From assembly GCF_009467795.1 (NCBI RefSeq), contig NZ_WIAX01000006.1, positions 1-64,000 of the forward strand: a stretch of DNA of 64,000 nt, given 5' to 3'. Positions within the stretch are counted from its first letter, which is position 1. Every line of letters begins with the position of its first letter. Shown here piece by piece: positions 57,900 through 64,000 of this stretch. The stretch comes from Nesterenkonia halophila. GTDB lineage: Bacteria; Actinomycetota; Actinomycetes; Actinomycetales; Micrococcaceae. The notes under the pieces are model-generated. The model ran no database searches and was not told the origin of the DNA. It saw only the letters and a program-made list of their open reading frames with translations. The position numbers and the translations under genes are program-made.

Positions 57900-59021
57900 A
57901 TGAACGTGCGAGCCGCAGTTCTGGAGGAGACGGGGTCGCCGTTGGCGATCCGCGAGCTGGCTCTGGACGATCCGAGGGCGAACGAGGTGCAGGTCCGCCT
58001 GGTGGCGACGGGAGTGTGTCACACCGACGCCGCCGTGCGGGACGGTCTGATCCCCACCCGGTCGCCGGTCGTGCTGGGCCACGAGGGCGCCGGCGTGGTG
58101 GAGACAGTCGGCGAGGGGGTGGATCACCTGCAGCCCGGGGACCACGTGGTGCTCAGCGTGAACAGCTGCGGCACCTGCCGACAGTGCTATTCCGGACATC
58201 CGTCGAGCTGCCTGCGGGTCAACGAGTACAACTTCGAGGGCGGACGCCGCGACGGCACCTCGGCCTTCGCCGCCGAGGACGGGACGACGGTGGGCTCGCA
58301 CTTCTTCGGGCAGTCGTCCTTCGCCGAGCGCGTGAACGCGTCGGTGCGCAGCGTGGTCAAGATCCCCGAGGACCTTCCGCTGGATCTGGCCGCGCCGCTG
58401 GGCTGCGGGCTGCAGACCGGCGCCGGGGCCGTGCTGAACGTGCTCGAGCCGGCGCCGGGCGGCAGCCTCGTCGTCTTCGGCACCGGCACCGTCGGTCTGG
58501 CCGCGGTCATGGCCGCGGCGGCCCGGCGGCTCCAGACGGTGATCGCAGTGGACGTCCACGCCCACCGCCTGGAGCTGGCCGCCGAGCTCGGAGCCACCCA
58601 CACCATCAACGGCGCGGAGGAGGACGCCGTCTCCCGGATCCGGGAGATCACGGGAGACGGCGTGCAGACCGCGCTGGACACCACGGGGAATCCGCATGTC
58701 TTCCGCCAGATGGTCGACTCCCTGGGCCCCTGGGGCCACGCTGGCCTGGTGGGAGCTTCGCCGGCGGACGCCGAGGCGGTCGTCGACATGCCGTCGGCGC
58801 TGTCCGGCGGGCTGAAGCTCAGCTGGATCGTCGAGGGCGACGCGGTGCCGCAGCTGTTCATCCCGGAGCTCATCGCCCTGCACCGGGCCGGCGACTTCCC
58901 CTTCGACAAGCTGATCAAGCACTACGCCTTCGACGAGATCGCCGAGGCCTTCGCCGATTCCGCGTCGGGCGACGTGCTCAAGCCCGTGCTGACCTTCGCC
59001 GAGGAGAGCGCGGCGGCGTGA
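57900..59021 (+). CDS. Zinc-dependent NAD(P)-binding alcohol dehydrogenase
   Basis: Medium-chain dehydrogenase of 373 aa. The catalytic zinc site shows GVCHTDAAVRDG and LGHEGAGVVETVGEGV. The structural zinc has four Cys in SCGTCRQCYSGHPSSC. The nucleotide site reads VVFGTGTVGLAAVMAA, with VIAVDVHAHRLELAAELGA and its Asp suggesting NAD rather than NADP. GCGLQTGAGAVLNVL is shared with class III and aryl-alcohol (benzyl-alcohol) dehydrogenases, the likely subgroup. Single gene, flanked by terminators and convergent with an alpha/beta hydrolase. Substrate unknown. Confidence 0.93.
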   Translation: MNVRAAVLEETGSPLAIRELALDDPRANEVQVRLVATGVCHTDAAVRDGLIPTRSPVVLGHEGAGVVETVGEGVDHLQPGDHVVLSVNSCGTCRQCYSGHPSSCLRVNEYNFEGGRRDGTSAFAAEDGTTVGSHFFGQSSFAERVNASVRSVVKIPEDLPLDLAAPLGCGLQTGAGAVLNVLEPAPGGSLVVFGTGTVGLAAVMAAAARRLQTVIAVDVHAHRLELAAELGATHTINGAEEDAVSRIREITGDGVQTALDTTGNPHVFRQMVDSLGPWGHAGLVGASPADAEAVVDMPSALSGGLKLSWIVEGDAVPQLFIPELIALHRAGDFPFDKLIKHYAFDEIAEAFADSASGDVLKPVLTFAEESAAA

Positions 59022-59041
59022 CGACGTCGCTCATGGTGCGG

Positions 59042-59065
59042 GCCGCCGACCACCTGGTCGGCGGC
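59042..59065. terminator. Bidirectional hairpin between convergent genes
   Basis: GCCGCCGACC-ACCT-GGTCGGCGGC, a perfect 10-bp stem with a 4-nt loop, midway between the dehydrogenase and hydrolase stops. Confidence 0.75.
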
Positions 59066-59094
59066 GCGCACGGCGTCTGCGGCCGGACGGTGCG

Positions 59095-59916
59095 CTAGCT
59101 CTGCAGGAGGCCGCGCAGCAGCTCGGCCGTCTCCGTCGGCTTCTGCGTCGGAATCTGATGTGCGACGCCGGGCACTGTCGTCGCCGAGCCGCGAGGCACC
59201 CCGGCGGCGATGATCTCGGCCTGCTCCGGCGGGGCCACCGGGTCGTGCTCTCCGGCGACGGCCAGCACCGGCACGGCGACCTCGTCGAGCCGGCCGCGCA
59301 GATCGAAGCGACTCTGCACGCTGCACAGCGCGGCGTAGCTGGCATCGTCGGCCGCGCGCAGCGAGTCCAGCACCGCCTCCACCACGTGAGGGCCCTCGCG
59401 GCGGAAGTCCTCGGTGAACCACTTGCCCGCGCTGCCCTCGGCCAGCGAGGCGGTGCCCGAGGCGCGGATCGCCTCGGCCCGGTCGATCCAGGTCTGCGGC
59501 TCGCCGAAGCGCGGAGCCCCGCCGACGACGACCAGATGGGCGAAGCGGTCGGCGTGGTCGATGCCCAGCTGCAGCATCAGGCCGCCGGCCAGCGACGTGC
59601 CGGCGGCCGTCACGGGAACCTCGGCCAGTCCGGAATGGCGGGCCCGATGCTCGACCACCGCCTCGACCAGCAGATCGCCCAGATCGGCCATGGTCGGCTC
59701 CGCCGGCGCATCCGTCCAGGGGGCGGAGAGGCCGTGGCCGGGCAGATCGACGCCGATCACCTGCGGGCCGGCCGCCGCGCTGCCGTCGACCAGATGCGCG
59801 GCGGTGCGCGCCCAGGTGCTCGCCACATCGGTGCCGAGCCCCGGCACCAGGACGATCAGCGCGGTCGGCTCGGTCGGGGCATGCAGCGTGGTGGCGCTCA
59901 ACGTGGTGTGCTCCAT
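59095..59916 (-). CDS. Alpha/beta hydrolase
   Basis: Protein of 273 aa with an alpha/beta-hydrolase fold: LIVLVPGLGTD and VIGVDLPGHGLSAP near the oxyanion hole, the nucleophile elbow AAGTSLAGGLML, the acid Asp in AVAGEHDPVAPPEQ and the base His in VPGVAHQIPTQKP. The layout resembles 3-oxoadipate enol-lactonases and related esterases, but substrate cannot be assigned. GATACT ends 7 nt before the ATG (leaderless). Convergent with the alcohol dehydrogenase; a metabolic link is possible but unproven. Confidence 0.9.
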   Translation of the reverse strand: MEHTTLSATTLHAPTEPTALIVLVPGLGTDVASTWARTAAHLVDGSAAAGPQVIGVDLPGHGLSAPWTDAPAEPTMADLGDLLVEAVVEHRARHSGLAEVPVTAAGTSLAGGLMLQLGIDHADRFAHLVVVGGAPRFGEPQTWIDRAEAIRASGTASLAEGSAGKWFTEDFRREGPHVVEAVLDSLRAADDASYAALCSVQSRFDLRGRLDEVAVPVLAVAGEHDPVAPPEQAEIIAAGVPRGSATTVPGVAHQIPTQKPTETAELLRGLLQS

Positions 59917-59923
59917 GGGGCCG

Positions 59924-59929
59924 AGTATC
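59924..59929 (-). promoter_or_regulatory. -10 box GATACT of the alpha/beta hydrolase gene (leaderless)
   Basis: GATACT ends 7 nt before the ATG. Confidence 0.45.
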
Positions 59930-60019
59930 GTCGTCCGCGCCGTCGGCGGGCAAGGTCGGAGCCCGTCGTCGCCGGCCGGGGCGGCCGCCGGGACGTCGTG
60001 GGCGCCGCCTGGGCCGTGA

Positions 60020-60025
60020 TAGCAT
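60020..60025 (+). promoter_or_regulatory. -10 box TAGCAT of rplY, long leader
   Basis: TAGCAT is followed by about 165 nt before the rplY ATG. An in-frame ATG at 60024 overlaps the box and should not be transcribed. The leader holds a run of eight C and a repeated GTCGACC; its structure could serve autoregulation. Confidence 0.4.
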
Positions 60026-60197
60026 GAGCGACTGTGCCCAGGCGAGGGAGCGCGGACGGCGAGGCCGCCGCGACTCCGTGATCGACGAGGCGAGGCTCGA
60101 CAGCCCTCCGCATGCCGTGCAGCGTGCGATGGTCCGACGTCTTCCCCCCCCCGTCGACCCCTGGACGTCAGGACCGTCGACCAACGAAGGACACAGC

Positions 60198-60839
60198 ATG
60201 TCGGACAAGATCATCATTCAGGCCCACCTGCGCGACGACTTCGGCAAGGGCGCCGCCCGCCGGGCCCGCCGCGAGGGTTACATCCCCGCCGTCGTCTACG
60301 GCCACGGCGAGGACCCGCAGCACCTGCTGCTGCCGAAGCACGAGACCACCCTGGCGGTCCGCAACCCCAACGCCCTGATCACCCTGGACGTCGAGGGCAA
60401 GCAGCAGATGGTGCTGCCGAAGGACATCCAGCGCGACGCCATCTACCGCAGCGTCGACCACCTCGACCTCATCGTGGTCCGCCGCGGCGAGAAGGTCGTC
60501 GTCGACGTCACCGTCGAGGTCATCGGCGAGCCGGCCGCGGGCCTGGCCTACCTGCTGGACCACCCGACCGTCTCCGTCGAGGCCGAGGCGACCCACCTGC
60601 CGGAGTCGGTCAGCATCGACATCACCGAGCGCACCGAGCACGCGCTGCCGGAGCTGCTGCAGCTGCCGAAGGGCACCACGCTGGCGATGTCGGACCTCGA
60701 GTCCCCGATCGTGACCATCTACGAGCCCGCCGCGCAGGACCTGGGCGAGGACGAGGAGTCCGACGAGGACGAGGCCGAGGCCGCCGGGGACTCCTCCGCC
60801 GAGGAGTCCGGCGAGGGCGAGGGCTCCTCCGAGGAGTGA
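60198..60839 (+). CDS. rplY: 50S ribosomal protein L25 (general stress protein Ctc type)
   Basis: L25/TL5/CTC protein, 213 aa, which binds 5S rRNA. The N-terminal L25 domain has IIIQAHLRDDFGKGAARRARREGYIPAVVYGHG, QQMVLPKDIQRDAI and VDHLDLIVVRRGEKVVVDVTV. The C-terminal TL5 beta domain has EAEATHLPESVSIDITERTEHALPELLQLP. The final ~35 residues are an acidic Glu/Ser/Asp tail. AAGGA lies before ATG 60198. It is the gene before pth, as in mycobacteria (Rv1015c/Rv1014c). Confidence 0.97.
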   Translation: MSDKIIIQAHLRDDFGKGAARRARREGYIPAVVYGHGEDPQHLLLPKHETTLAVRNPNALITLDVEGKQQMVLPKDIQRDAIYRSVDHLDLIVVRRGEKVVVDVTVEVIGEPAAGLAYLLDHPTVSVEAEATHLPESVSIDITERTEHALPELLQLPKGTTLAMSDLESPIVTIYEPAAQDLGEDEESDEDEAEAAGDSSAEESGEGEGSSEE

Positions 60840-60878
60840 GCGCTCCGGAGTCGATGCGACCCGCGGCGAGCGGGTCGA

Positions 60879-60884
60879 TAGACT
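60879..60884 (+). promoter_or_regulatory. -10 box TAGACT of pth (leaderless)
   Basis: TAGACT ends 7 nt before ATG 60892, giving pth its own transcript despite the 52-nt gap to rplY. Confidence 0.55.
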
Positions 60885-60891
60885 CGACTCC

Positions 60892-61476
60892 ATGAGTTCA
60901 GAGAACTGGCTGGTGGCGGGGCTCGGGAATCCCGGGCCCCGCTACTCGCGCACCCGGCACAACGTGGGGCAGATGGTCGTCGACGAGCTCGTCGACCGCA
61001 TGGGGGCCGGCCTGGCCCGCACCAAAGTCGGCGCGCGGATGGTCGGCGCCCGGTTGCAGCCCGGCGGGCCCAAGATGCTCTTCGCCGTCTCCGAGGGCTA
61101 TATGAACACCTCGGGTCAGCCGATCCGCCGGCTGATGGACTACTACGATGTCGACCCGGCGCGACTGATCGTCATCCACGACGAGGTCGACCTGGACTTC
61201 GAGCGCATCAAGCTCAAGCGCGGCGGCTCCGAGGGCGGGCACAACGGGCTGAAGTCCATCACCCAGCACCTCGGCGGCGACCGCGACTACATCCGCGTGC
61301 GGGTGGGGGTCTCGCGTCCGCCGGGGCGCATGGACACCGCCGACTACGTGCTGCAGAACTTCTCCGCCGACGAGCGCAAGGCGCTGCCGCAGGTGCTGCA
61401 GCGCGCCGGCGACGCCGTCGAGCACGTCATCGCCGACGGCCTGACCGCCGCGCAGAACCGCGTGCACCAGCTCTGA
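60892..61476 (+). CDS. pth: Peptidyl-tRNA hydrolase
   Basis: Pth, 194 aa, frees tRNA from prematurely released peptidyl-tRNA. Landmarks: LVAGLGNPGPRYSRTRHNVGQMVVDEL with the catalytic His and Asn, GYMNTSGQPIRRLMDYY, VIHDEVDLDFERIKLKRGGSEGGHNGLKSI with the catalytic Asp, and RVGVSRPPGRMDTADYVLQNF. Length is standard. Leaderless ATG from the -10 spacing. Confidence 0.98.
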   Translation: MSSENWLVAGLGNPGPRYSRTRHNVGQMVVDELVDRMGAGLARTKVGARMVGARLQPGGPKMLFAVSEGYMNTSGQPIRRLMDYYDVDPARLIVIHDEVDLDFERIKLKRGGSEGGHNGLKSITQHLGGDRDYIRVRVGVSRPPGRMDTADYVLQNFSADERKALPQVLQRAGDAVEHVIADGLTAAQNRVHQL

Positions 61477-61507
61477 GGCCGCGACTCCGCGGAGCCGCTC
61501 CGCACAG

Positions 61508-61555
61508 ACGACGCCGGCCCGGATCCGCGAGGAGCGGAGCCCGGGCCGGCGTCGT
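61508..61555. terminator. Bidirectional hairpin terminator after pth
   Basis: A 15-bp perfect stem (61508-61522 with 61541-61555) encloses an inner TCCGC/GCGGA stem. It lies between pth and the convergent DUF2505 gene. Confidence 0.8.
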
Positions 61556-61569
61556 CGTGTCGGGGCGGA

Positions 61570-62073
61570 TCAGCCGTTCCGGCTGATCCAGGCGGAGACC
61601 TCCCGGGCCTGCACCGCCACGAACTTCTTCATGTAGGGCTCGGCCGCCGACGCCAGCTTCTTGCCGATCAGCGGCACCGAGGTGGTCACCTCGCCGCGCA
61701 CAGTCGCCAGCGTCTCGGAGTCGCCGCGGGCGTGCAGCACCTGCGAAGCCGTGGCCTTCACCGGGGCGGAGTGGATCGCGACGTCCATGTCCGAACGGCG
61801 GGACCCGTCGGCGTCGGGGGCGGACCAGGTCTCGGTCACGGTGACCTGGACCTGACCCTTGATGACCTTCTTGGCGATGTCCGGCAGCTGGTCCACCGGC
61901 ATCCGCTGCTCGGAGGTGACGGTGACGGCTCCGGCCGGATCGCCGTCGACGCCGAAGCTGATCAGCTCCGAGCCGACGCGCCCGGCCAGGTGCTCGTGGA
62001 AGTCGCGGGAGGTGTAGGCCTGCAGGATCTGCTCGGCGCCGTGGGAGATCACGGTCTCGGTCTCGAGGGCCAC
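61570..62073 (-). CDS. DUF2505 family protein
   Basis: Protein of 167 aa with the DUF2505 pattern: a beginning like TVISHGAEQILQAYTSRDFHEHLAGRVG, a middle QLPDIAKKVIKGQVQVTVTETWS, and an end GEVTTSVPLIGKKLASAAEPYMKKFVAVQAREVSAWI. The fold is thought to be START/SRPBCC-like (lipid binding), an inference from the family. GTG 62073 has AAGGAG 8 nt upstream; a TATGAT -10 lies 37 nt before it. Role unknown. Confidence 0.88.
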   Translation of the reverse strand: MALETETVISHGAEQILQAYTSRDFHEHLAGRVGSELISFGVDGDPAGAVTVTSEQRMPVDQLPDIAKKVIKGQVQVTVTETWSAPDADGSRRSDMDVAIHSAPVKATASQVLHARGDSETLATVRGEVTTSVPLIGKKLASAAEPYMKKFVAVQAREVSAWISRNG

Positions 62074-62109
62074 GGAGGGGTCTCCTTCGCTGGGGGACGT
62101 GTCCCGATC

Positions 62110-62115
62110 ATCATA
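62110..62115 (-). promoter_or_regulatory. -10 box TATGAT of the DUF2505 gene
   Basis: TATGAT, five of six matches to TATAAT, 36 nt before the GTG. Confidence 0.5.
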
Positions 62116-62287
62116 GGCGCCCGGCGGGCCGATCTGCTCTCGGCGGATCCGCTCTGCGCAGGATGCGTCGGCGTCAGCGGCTCGGGGAGGAGCCGTGCGA
62201 GCGGCGGCCGGCCGGCGTCCTGCTCGCGCCCGGCCCCGACGACGTTCCCGCTGAGCGGACATATGTGCCCGCGGCCCGGCGGGGCAG

Positions 62288-62293
62288 TATCCT
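62288..62293 (+). promoter_or_regulatory. -10 box TATCCT of mfd
   Basis: TATCCT about 105 nt before the mfd ATG, so the message has a leader near 100 nt. Confidence 0.4.
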
Positions 62294-62398
62294 GTGGAGG
62301 TCCTCCCGACCGGGGCGCGGGATCAGTCCGCCGGCCCGGACGGCACCTGCGAAGGCACCCCGACGACGGTCCTGTCACGAAGCGAGGCGAGCAACTCC

Positions 62399-64000
62399 AT
62401 GGCATTGTCCGGTCTGCGTACGGCCCTGGCGGCGGATTCCTCCTATGCACGGGTCGCCGCGGCGGCGTCGAAGCCGGCGTCCGAGCGGACCGAGGAGCTG
62501 CAGGTCGCCGCGACGTCCGGCATGCGCCCGGCGCTGGTCGCCGAGATCGCCGGGCAGCTGCGCACCGCCTCAGGCTCCGGCGTGGTGCTCACCGTGACCG
62601 CCACCGACCGCGAGGCTGAGGAACTGGCCTCCTCGCTGCAGGCCTACCGGCCCGAGACCCGGGTCGCCCACTTCCCCTCCTGGGAGACGCTGCCGCATGA
62701 GCGGCTCTCGCCGCGCTCGGACACCGTCGGTCGCCGGCTGGCGGTGCTGCGCCGACTGGCGCACCCGGAGGAGGCCGGCGCGCTCGACGTCGTCGTCGCC
62801 CCGGTGCGTGCGGTGGTCCAGCCGATCGTCGCCGGACTCGGGGAGCTGGCTCCGGTGCGACTGGCCGTCGGCGAGGAGCACGACTTCGACGCGATCGTCT
62901 CCGCGCTGGCCGACGCCGCCTACTCCCGGGTGGACATGGTCACCCGGCGCGGCGAATTCGCCGTCCGCGGCGGCATCCTGGACGTCTTCCCGCCCACTGA
63001 GCCGCATCCGCTGCGCGTGGAGTTCTTCGGCGACGAGGTCGAGCAGATGCGCTGGTTCTCGGTGGCCGATCAGCGCTCCCTCGACGACGAGGCGCCCGTG
63101 GTCCTCGACGCCGCTCCCTGCCGCGAGCTGCTGATCACCGACGACGTCGCCGCCCGGGCGAAGGCGCTGCTGCCGGAGATGCCCCATGCCCAGGACCTGC
63201 TGGCCAAGATCGCCGAGGGCATGGCCGTCGAGGGTATGGAGTCGCTGGCTCCGGTGCTGGTCGAGCAGATGGTCCCGTTCGTCGCCGAGCTGCCGGAGGG
63301 CTCGCTGACGCTGGTCGTCGAGCCGGAGAAGACCCGCACCCGCGCCCACGACCTGAACACCACCAACGAGGAGTTCCTCGCCGCGGCCTGGCAGGCCAGC
63401 AGCGACGGCGGCTCCGCCCCGCTGGACCTGACCAGCGCCGAGCGCGACGACCTGGCGGCCGGCTCCTTCGCCAGCCTCGCCGAGACGCGCGAGGCCTCGC
63501 TGGAGCACGGCGCCGGCTGGTGGTCGATCACCTCGCTGGGTCTGGACGAGGAGCTCGAGCAGGACGCCGACGTCGCCTCCATCGACTCCCGCGAGCCCTT
63601 CGGCTATCGGGGCAGCGTCGACGAGGTGATGACCTTCCTCGCCGAGCGTGCCCGCGACCGCTGGTCGGTGGTCGTCACCACCGCCGGCGCCGGGTCCGCC
63701 CAGCGCGTGGCCGAGCTGCTCACCGAGAACCGGGTGCCGGTCGAGCGCGTGGAGGGGCTGACCGAGGCGCCGACGCCGGGACGGATCACCGTGACCACCG
63801 CCGAGGTCTCGGAGGGCTTCGGGATCGACGCGCTGCACCTGGCGCTGCTGACCGAGTCGGAGATGCTGGGCCGCTCGATGCGCGCCAGCTCCGGCGAGGG
63901 GCGGAAGGTGCCTGCACGGCGCCGGCGGCACGCCGTCGACCCGCTGGCGCTGAGCCCGGGCGACTACGTCGTCCACGAGCAGCACGGCATCGGCCAGTTC
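62399..64000 (+). CDS. mfd: Transcription-repair coupling factor, N-terminal part (runs off the window)
   Basis: The first 534 codons of Mfd, which removes RNA polymerase stalled at DNA damage and recruits UvrA. The UvrB-homology module is visible: VAHFPSWETLPHERLSPRSDTVGRRLAVLRRL, DVVVAPVRAVVQPIV, and the domain 1b stretch RVDMVTRRGEFAVRGGILDVFPPTEPHPLRVEFFGDEVEQMRWF. The visible part ends in the RNA polymerase-interacting domain (PLALSPGDYVVHEQHGIGQF). The translocase domains lie beyond 64000. GAGG stands upstream of the ATG at long spacing. mfd after glmU, prs, rplY and pth agrees with actinobacterial order. Confidence 0.96.
   Translation, partial: MALSGLRTALAADSSYARVAAAASKPASERTEELQVAATSGMRPALVAEIAGQLRTASGSGVVLTVTATDREAEELASSLQAYRPETRVAHFPSWETLPHERLSPRSDTVGRRLAVLRRLAHPEEAGALDVVVAPVRAVVQPIVAGLGELAPVRLAVGEEHDFDAIVSALADAAYSRVDMVTRRGEFAVRGGILDVFPPTEPHPLRVEFFGDEVEQMRWFSVADQRSLDDEAPVVLDAAPCRELLITDDVAARAKALLPEMPHAQDLLAKIAEGMAVEGMESLAPVLVEQMVPFVAELPEGSLTLVVEPEKTRTRAHDLNTTNEEFLAAAWQASSDGGSAPLDLTSAERDDLAAGSFASLAETREASLEHGAGWWSITSLGLDEELEQDADVASIDSREPFGYRGSVDEVMTFLAERARDRWSVVVTTAGAGSAQRVAELLTENRVPVERVEGLTEAPTPGRITVTTAEVSEGFGIDALHLALLTESEMLGRSMRASSGEGRKVPARRRRHAVDPLALSPGDYVVHEQHGIGQF

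Larger units (their letters stand above)
62074..62398. other. Divergent intergenic region DUF2505 / mfd
   Basis: About 325 bp with no supported gene. It holds the TATGAT -10 for the DUF2505 gene (minus, 62115-62110) and the TATCCT -10 for mfd (plus, 62288-62293). The region between is GC-rich with long open frames on both strands that show no family features. Confidence 0.6.

Noticed and set aside
60024-60197. An N-terminal extension of rplY from ATG 60024
   Set aside because: The ATG overlaps the TAGCAT -10 box, the extra residues match no L25 protein, and ATG 60198 has AAGGA and the family's normal beginning.

Overview
The window is 64 kb of very GC-rich chromosome (almost every third codon position is G or C) with short intergenic gaps, many GTG starts and only housekeeping, cell-envelope and stress genes. 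A WhiB regulator, DUF3499, DUF5719, DUF2505 and TIGR03089 proteins, and blocks matching the order seen around mycobacterial Rv3255-Rv3277 (manA, whiB2, LCP, purE/purK, GtrA) and Rv1002-Rv1020 (pmt, rsmI, tatD, rsmA, ispE, pth, rplY, prs, glmU, mfd), place it in the Actinobacteria. The gene content around guaA suggests Micrococcales, probably Micrococcaceae; the species cannot be named from the sequence. I see no insertion sequence, prophage, CRISPR array or integrase.

Layout. 0-13.4 kb: envelope and purine genes: manA; the coupled purK-purE-LCP operon; a GtrA membrane protein; a TIGR03089 protein; whiB; then a large membrane glycosyltransferase, a DUF5719 protein and DUF3499. 13.4-17.9 kb: an alkaline-shock (Asp23/Gls24) stress module, with an ECF sigma factor and two Asp23-like genes on one strand and Asp23, DUF2273, Asp23, DUF6286, AmaP-like and GlsB/YeaQ genes on the other. 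18-23.2 kb: ahcY, a divergent RDD/SpoIIM pair and a DUF1461 membrane protein. 23.4-28.5 kb: panD, two tandem paralogues joining a TPR-like helical region to a GT29 (sialyltransferase)-like domain, and a histidine phosphatase. 28.5-38.5 kb: a VOC protein, SURF1, DUF3817, guaA, a large helicase-like protein whose ATPase motifs are degenerate, a short RPPHW-tailed protein, a SAF/CpaB-like protein and an FmdB zinc ribbon. 38.6-42.2 kb: 5-formyl-THF cyclo-ligase, a GT4 glycosyltransferase and galE. 42.2-52.8 kb: rsmI and pmt (divergent), an acyl-CoA synthetase, tatD-rsmA, a DUF3995 protein, ispE and an ABC-F ATPase. 53-64 kb: a secreted metallophosphoesterase, tRNA-Gln(UUG), glmU, prs, an alcohol dehydrogenase, an alpha/beta hydrolase, rplY, pth, a DUF2505 protein and the first 534 codons of mfd.

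Two themes recur. First, envelope construction: mannose-6-P isomerase, LCP ligase, GT2, GT4, GT29-like and GT39 transferases, GalE, GlmU and IspE all feed or build surface glycans, with WhiB and the Asp23 module as likely stress and division control. Second, promoter layout: about 17 genes have a TANNNT-like -10 box 6-9 nt before the start codon and no needed Shine-Dalgarno, the signature of leaderless transcripts. In two places the T-A-G of the -10 box is also the stop codon of the gene upstream.

The parts most worth following up are the tandem TPR-GT29-like pair, the motif-degenerate helicase-like protein, the sigma/Asp23 module with its 18-bp near-palindrome, and the missing canonical start codons of the TIGR03089 and GT2 genes.
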